This document shows positions 59,514-64,000 of a stretch of 64,000 nt of DNA, piece by piece. The DNA is from Pestalotiopsis fici W106-1. Its lineage: Eukaryota; Ascomycota; Sordariomycetes; Amphisphaeriales; Sporocadaceae. The DNA is taken from positions 5,365,013 to 5,429,012 of the forward strand of contig NW_006917093.1 of the NCBI RefSeq assembly GCF_000516985.1, in the 5' to 3' direction. The notes below the pieces were generated by a model. That model made no database searches, was not told the DNA's origin, and was given only the letters and a program-made list of their open reading frames with translations. Numbering within the stretch: position 1 is the stretch's first letter; each line of letters opens with the position of its first letter. Both the position numbers and the translations under genes were made by a program.

Positions 59514-61253
59514 ATGCAGTCTCAAGACGAAGCAGAGATTGATGCAGTCGAGGCACAGCCGGTATCAACTGCACCCAATCGTGACCCTGAAAAGGCACCA
59601 GACACGGACGCGGTCGGGCAAGCTGCACAGAATCCGTCTCGTAGGAAACCGGTTGCATTTTACCTTGGCTTCTTATCCCTTCTGATTGTCGTGTTGATCG
59701 TGTCGCTGGATGCGACGATATTGGCAGTCGCCATTCCGGCAAGTCGACTGCTTGCCCTTGTGAAACGAACATCTTGCTCATGTGCTACCTAGGCGATTGC
59801 AAGCGATCTGGGGGCGTCGACTTTGCAGGCATTCTGGGCCAGTATATCCTTTACCCTGGCCGTCGTGATCGTGCAACCCATCTATACCAGTATGTCGGAT
59901 GCGCTTGGGCGCAAGCTCCTGCTAAACACGGCCTTTTCACTCTTCGCTGTCGGTTCCGTGGTCTTCTCGGTTGGCAAGTCCATGGCAGTCATCATACTAG
60001 GCCGTGTACTGCAAGGCCTGGGCGGTGGTGGCCTCGATGTTCTAAGCGAGGTCATTGTGGCCGACATAACGACGCTGAAGGAGCGCCCATTGTACATTGG
60101 ACTCTTGTCCGTACCAATGGCCGTGGGATGCATACTCGGTCCCATACTCGGTGCCCTGTTTAGTGAATTCGCCGACTGGCGCTGGATTGGCTGGATCAAT
60201 TTGCCTCTGATAGCCATCGCCGGAGCACTCTCTACGCTGTTCCTGCGTCTCAAGCCCATTGAGCAATCAATCAGATCCCGTTTGGCCCAGATTGATTGGT
60301 TTGGCATTGCCTTATTCAGTTTCGCATGCATTCTCTTTTCTCTTTCGCTGAGCTGGGCTGGCGTCATGTACGCCTGGTCGTCGTGGAAAACACTTGTCCC
60401 TCTACTGATTGGAACCGCCCTCTTTGTCTTGTTCGGCATCCACGAGGGGAGAGTAGAACATGCAGTCTTTCCCTATCGCATTTTCAAGTCCCGGACGGCT
60501 CAGGTCACGCTGATCGGCGGGTTTATTCACGGCATGGTCCTTTATACACTACTCCTCTACTTGCCTCTCTATTTTCAAGCCGTCTACCTGGAGCCGCCGC
60601 TACAGTCCGCCATTTCGGTGCTTCCTGTCTGCTGTTTCGTCATGGTTTTTACAGGAGTTGCTGCCTGGGCAGTGGAACTGTTTCGCCACTACCGCTGGGA
60701 GATTTGGGTGGGGTGGGCATTCCTCGCAGTCGGTACTGGTATATTTGCCCTCTGGGACAGCAACGGAACTGCTGGTTCCACAAGGGCCGCAACTGCTGGC
60801 TTTCAGGCCATTGCCGGCATTGGTATCGGTACAATCTTCACGGTCCCTGCCATCTCCATGCAGGCCAGCGCCCCGACGGTAGAGGATCAGGGACTCGCCA
60901 TTGGTATTCTCGTCTCCTTCAGACTCTTTGGTGCTCTGGTTGGTCTTGCGATAGGGTCTACAACGTTCAACAGCGTATTTGCAAGCGCTGTTGCGGACCT
61001 GGCGACACTACCCGAGTCTATTGCGGCACTCAGCGACCCCAACGAAGCCGTGGCTTTCATCCCCTTGCTTCGCAACGTAGACCTCCCGGTAGTCTTGATG
61101 GATGCTATCCGGGGCTGTTATGCGGCAGCTATGCGCGACATCTGGATGATTCTTGCTGGATTTGGAGCACTTGGGTTCTTGACGTCCCTTTTTGTAGAAA
61201 GCCTAACTTTGGAAACCGAAGAGCTAGGAAGACAACATTACGAGCGGGAATGA
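59514..61253 (+). CDS. MFS drug:H+ antiporter, DHA2 (14-helix) type, with a GC-AG intron
   Basis: Fourteen-helix multidrug efflux transporter, 561 residues; exons 59514-59738 and 59793-61253. Intron 59739-59792 has a GC donor (CCG|GCAAGT). Motifs: VVLIVSLDATILAVAIPAIA (DHA motif D1), QPIYTSMSDALGRKLLLNTA (MFS motif A), GRVLQGLGGGGLDVLSEVI, and MAVGCILGPILGALFSEFADWRWIGWINLP (antiporter motif C and the WRWxFxIN-type block). The C-terminal half keeps DQGLAIGILVSFRLFGALVG. Such pumps often accompany secondary metabolism or confer fungicide tolerance. No pathway genes adjoin it. Confidence 0.92.
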
Positions 61254-62484
61254 TCTGACTATACACTTCAGTCAGGAGAAATGGGGACGACAATTATGGG
61301 GTGTTGAGAATCAATCCAATCGCGCCTTATCTTCTGGTCTTCTGGCACCCATCAAAAGCAAATCGGTTGAAATAATCTTGCGCAATCAAGACCTCTTTGT
61401 TCAGCCTGATCGGAATAATCCACGAGAAAAAAAAAACAAAGTTTTGAGACGCATAAGGCGCGACTTGACACTTGGTCGATGCGGTCCAATCTCGTCGTTC
61501 AGCTTGGCGCGATCATTGAATTATCACCCAGCGACAGCCTAGATTCAGGGGCCATTATCGCAAATTCCGATTTTGTGAAGTGCCAGCAGCCGAAAACCTT
61601 GAGAGCGTCGCGTAGATCCGTCGTGGATGGTCCTCTTTTCCGACGTAGAAGCCGGGTTGTGCCCACGGGCAGGCGCCGGCCGGGAGGTTCTCCACGCTCA
61701 GCATTGTGTTGCGGAAATACGGAAATATTTGAATATAGCGGAATCATCTAGGTTAGGAATCATTGGCGCCGAGTCGGACGGAGAATCTAGATTTGTAATT
61801 AGTGTTCAAGATCTGATAGAAAAACTTAGACATGGATATTCGACAGTCTCTTCGATAGTCTTGTAGCTTTTTGACTCCTTGTGCCGAGGCAAGTCGACCT
61901 TGCGTGACTCGAGGCGGAGGTTTGAGAGTCCCGTAGCATCGCCCCCCAAATGTACGGTTCTGTGGTTCACCTTCGGTTATTAGGAATGGCTCTTGGACCA
62001 AGAGCTAGCAAAACCCCAAATTTGGGAAAGATTTATAGGCTGTTGAAGGAACAATGAAGGCGGGAAAAAAAGAAAGAAACTCACCTAGGATTTATCTGAT
62101 GATGATCAGTCTAGTAAGTAGACCTGCGCTGTAACTCATCTGGGTTTTGGAGACTACCGGTGTAAGTCTCCTCCGGGGCATCCACTTAACGGCTCCGCGA
62201 AGTTTTAGTGAGCGTGGGTAGTACGCAGTAGGTCCCAAGGGCAGCTAAACGGCGCCACGGTTCCAGCCCGAGACTGCGAGTCGGGAAAGACGCAACCTCC
62301 GGAATCACCGTTGCTAAACAAGTATAATGTGAAAACCATTGGCAGTAAAAATGGAATATAAATCTTGCTTACGTACCTGATCCTTGGTAAATACGATTTC
62401 AGAAACATTATAACCATAAGTTCTTTTTGTCCTTTAGCATAAGCAGCGCCGAATTCTAATTCGTTACTCTACCCTCACATAACA
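61254..62484. other. Intergenic, 1.2 kb
   Basis: No gene, repeat or RNA gene recognised. Confidence 0.4.
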
Positions 62485-63187
62485 ATGACGGAACATCTTC
62501 GCGCTGCCCGCTTAAGAGCTCGCGATGCTCTTGTGCGCGCCGGCACGGTTGGCTTCAAGCCCGTATCCTCTGCCAAATGGGTCAACATCTTCCGCACTTG
62601 GTCAGGAGTGTTGCATGTCCAGATTGAGCACGATTCCATCAAGGGTGTGACACCGCAAATGATGCGTTGGTGGTTTGAGCATCTCGGACAGTCAACGACA
62701 TGGGACGGCAAGGCATTGGGCGGACCAGAAGTCTCACTCTATCACCTCTGGCACCACCGCGATCACGTTGCCATCATTCCCGTCAGCAGCCCCAACGACC
62801 AAGTCAATAAGGGGTTTATCCAGGGATGGCTATCCGAGGTCCATGAGCAGTTCAACGACTTTCACGATCGCGTCGACGTGCGATCCACTACAGACATTCT
62901 CAGCGACAGTGAGCTCAACTTTTCAGTCAAGCTTTTCGGCAATGTCGTTACACAAATATTGCACCATTGGAAGCCCAGATGGTCTCGCCTTTTACGCCGA
63001 GACCGTCGTTGGGTGTGATGTGCCCATCATTGGGCTCTTTATCAATTGGCTTTTGATGCCTCTTATTTACACGACAGCGTCAGGCGAGCGCTGGATTCGC
63101 CACAACATTGAGGAGACTGGTAGAACAGAGGATATACTTCCGGCATTATACAAACTGCATGGGCCGAGCTCCGAAAACGCTCTGTAA
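62485..63187 (+). pseudogene. PhlG-like (DAPG hydrolase family) carbon-carbon hydrolase with one-base frameshift
   Basis: The first frame (from ATG 62485) reads MMRWWFEHLG and SLYHLWHHRDHV, a WHxxDHv-type block of the 2,4-diacetylphloroglucinol hydrolase family, down to VVTQILHHWK. The continuation, LAFYAETVVGCDVPIIG to RWIRHNIEETGRTEDILPAL, lies in the next frame, ending at 63187. The two meet in the CCC run at 62974-62976, where one extra C accounts for the shift. The C-terminal HxxxE (HNIEE), a zinc-ligand pair in PhlG, lies past the shift, so the unshifted protein would be inactive. Read as frameshifted, it has about 234 codons. PhlG cleaves a C-C bond in acylphloroglucinols; the fungal substrate is unknown. 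Confidence 0.65.
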
Positions 63188-63592
63188 GGAATGATCGCTG
63201 CAATCGATATCACTAGAGATAGTGTATTGTTATATCTTTCCCATGCTTCCTTCGCCAGACTATGGCATCGAGGCCGAAAGCCTATGACGCACAAAGAATT
63301 CCGGGGTTGTGTCACAAAGATAGGGAGCGTACTGCAACAAGCTTGCAACTGGAAATATGTTTCTTCTAGCATCTTGTACCAATGTAATGTGCAGTCATCA
63401 ATCTACGGTGAGCACAACATGTCTTTATACATATGTATCATTCCAATGGCCAGTCTCAATAATGCTGTATTGAAAAGAGAGCTGTACCAAGTTGATGTTG
63501 ATACTCTTCTAGTTTAGAAACTTGCTCCATAGCGCAAAGTTGGAAGCACATTCAGGATATGGCATAAAAAACCTGAAGACCCCACAGAGAAG
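63188..63592. other. Intergenic, 0.4 kb
   Basis: Nothing recognised between convergent 3' ends. Confidence 0.35.
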
Positions 63593-64000
63593 CTATACAA
63601 TATGTACGGTATGGACCAGGTCAGCCAGTCTAGGATCACCGAGATCCAAGGGTCGATCCATGCCGTATATATCAGGTTCCGGCAACCCAAGCCGATCAGT
63701 CACATGCTTCCAATATGGATCCATAAATGCAGGGTCTGTCCAAAAGACTCCAATTCGGACATATTGCATACGCCCATCGGTGATGGGCGGCAATTTTCGA
63801 AGCACCAAGCCCTGATCAACACCACGATCGCGACAAATCATGAAGAAAATGAGATCAAAGTCACGATTTCGCTGGAGGTCATTATATGAGTCAAGTACGA
63901 CATCGGGTGCGCTATAGAGTCGATTGTATTCGGAAAGGTGAAGGTTGAAGACTTTTGTGATCGATTTTCGTATGCTGCGGTCCAGAATGTGCCGGAATTC
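63593..64000 (-). CDS. C-terminal end of an unknown (possibly HET-like) protein, cut by the window edge
   Basis: An open minus frame runs from the right edge, where it is already open, for 135 codons to a stop at 63593-63595. It reads EFRHILDRSIRKSITKVFNL, then DLIFFMICRDRGVDQGLVLR, MQYVRIGVFWTDPAFMDPYW and ends HTVHIV. The YVRIGVFW-type block near the end recalls the C-termini of HET-domain proteins, but the HET core is outside the window. The frame's sequence character suggests a real gene, but its identity is open. Confidence 0.5.
   Translation of the reverse strand, partial: EFRHILDRSIRKSITKVFNLHLSEYNRLYSAPDVVLDSYNDLQRNRDFDLIFFMICRDRGVDQGLVLRKLPPITDGRMQYVRIGVFWTDPAFMDPYWKHVTDRLGLPEPDIYGMDRPLDLGDPRLADLVHTVHIV

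Noticed and set aside
59882..60439. 185-codon minus-strand frame
   Set aside because: Antisense shadow of the DHA2 transporter, Pro/Arg/Ser-rich without domain features.
60296..61258. 320-codon second frame across the DHA2 gene
   Set aside because: Same-strand frame shadow; it lacks MFS motifs, whereas the main frame has all of them.

Overview
The window is nuclear DNA of a filamentous ascomycete (Pezizomycotina, probably a sordariomycete). The genes carry many short introns of about 50-90 bp with GTRNGT donors and CTRAC-type branch sites. The protein families are fungus-specific (UstYa/DUF3328, HET, fungal ABC-C transporters, fungal GT2). A 17 kb AT-rich island looks like repeat-induced point mutation (RIP). 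Gene models below were spliced by hand; each intact multi-exon model keeps one reading frame across all its exons.

Left arm (1-11,325): this looks like a previously unlabelled dikaritin-type RiPP locus. It holds the 3' part of an ABC-C exporter, two complete UstYa-family proteins (both with two HxxHC-type motifs), a small signal-peptide protein whose repeat motif flanks a 100-N assembly gap and that has dibasic sites, and a membrane-anchored protein of another family that also carries two HxxHC motifs. The known logic of such clusters is: Kex2-type cleavage of a repetitive precursor in the secretory pathway, oxidative cyclisation by UstYa-type enzymes, then export.

AT-rich island (about 11,600-28,990): RIP-degraded transposons. 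Two Ty1/Copia elements on the minus strand are clearly delimited: 15,187-20,447 (233 bp LTRs, ATTAG target duplication) and 20,543-26,584 (LTRs about 628 bp). In both, the catalytic aspartates of reverse transcriptase read as asparagine. The flanking AT-rich DNA is unclassified.

Middle (29,000-44,300): a HET-protein remnant with a stop, a GT2 polysaccharide synthase, a nearly full HET gene with a single in-frame TAA, a PCMH-type FAD oxidase with a C-terminal fragment of a second one beside it, a short-chain dehydrogenase, a broken FAD monooxygenase, an uncharacterised protein and a GST-like protein. It reads as a fast-evolving accessory region.

Right arm (44,700-64,000): a Thr-rich protein ending in an apple/PAN-like domain, a GNAT acetyltransferase, a 752-residue helical-repeat protein, three MFS transporters of different subfamilies, a ferric reductase, a PhlG-like C-C hydrolase with a one-base frameshift, and the C-terminal end of an unknown gene entering from the right edge. 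Two of the MFS genes use GC-AG introns. Family assignments come from reading motifs, not from searches.
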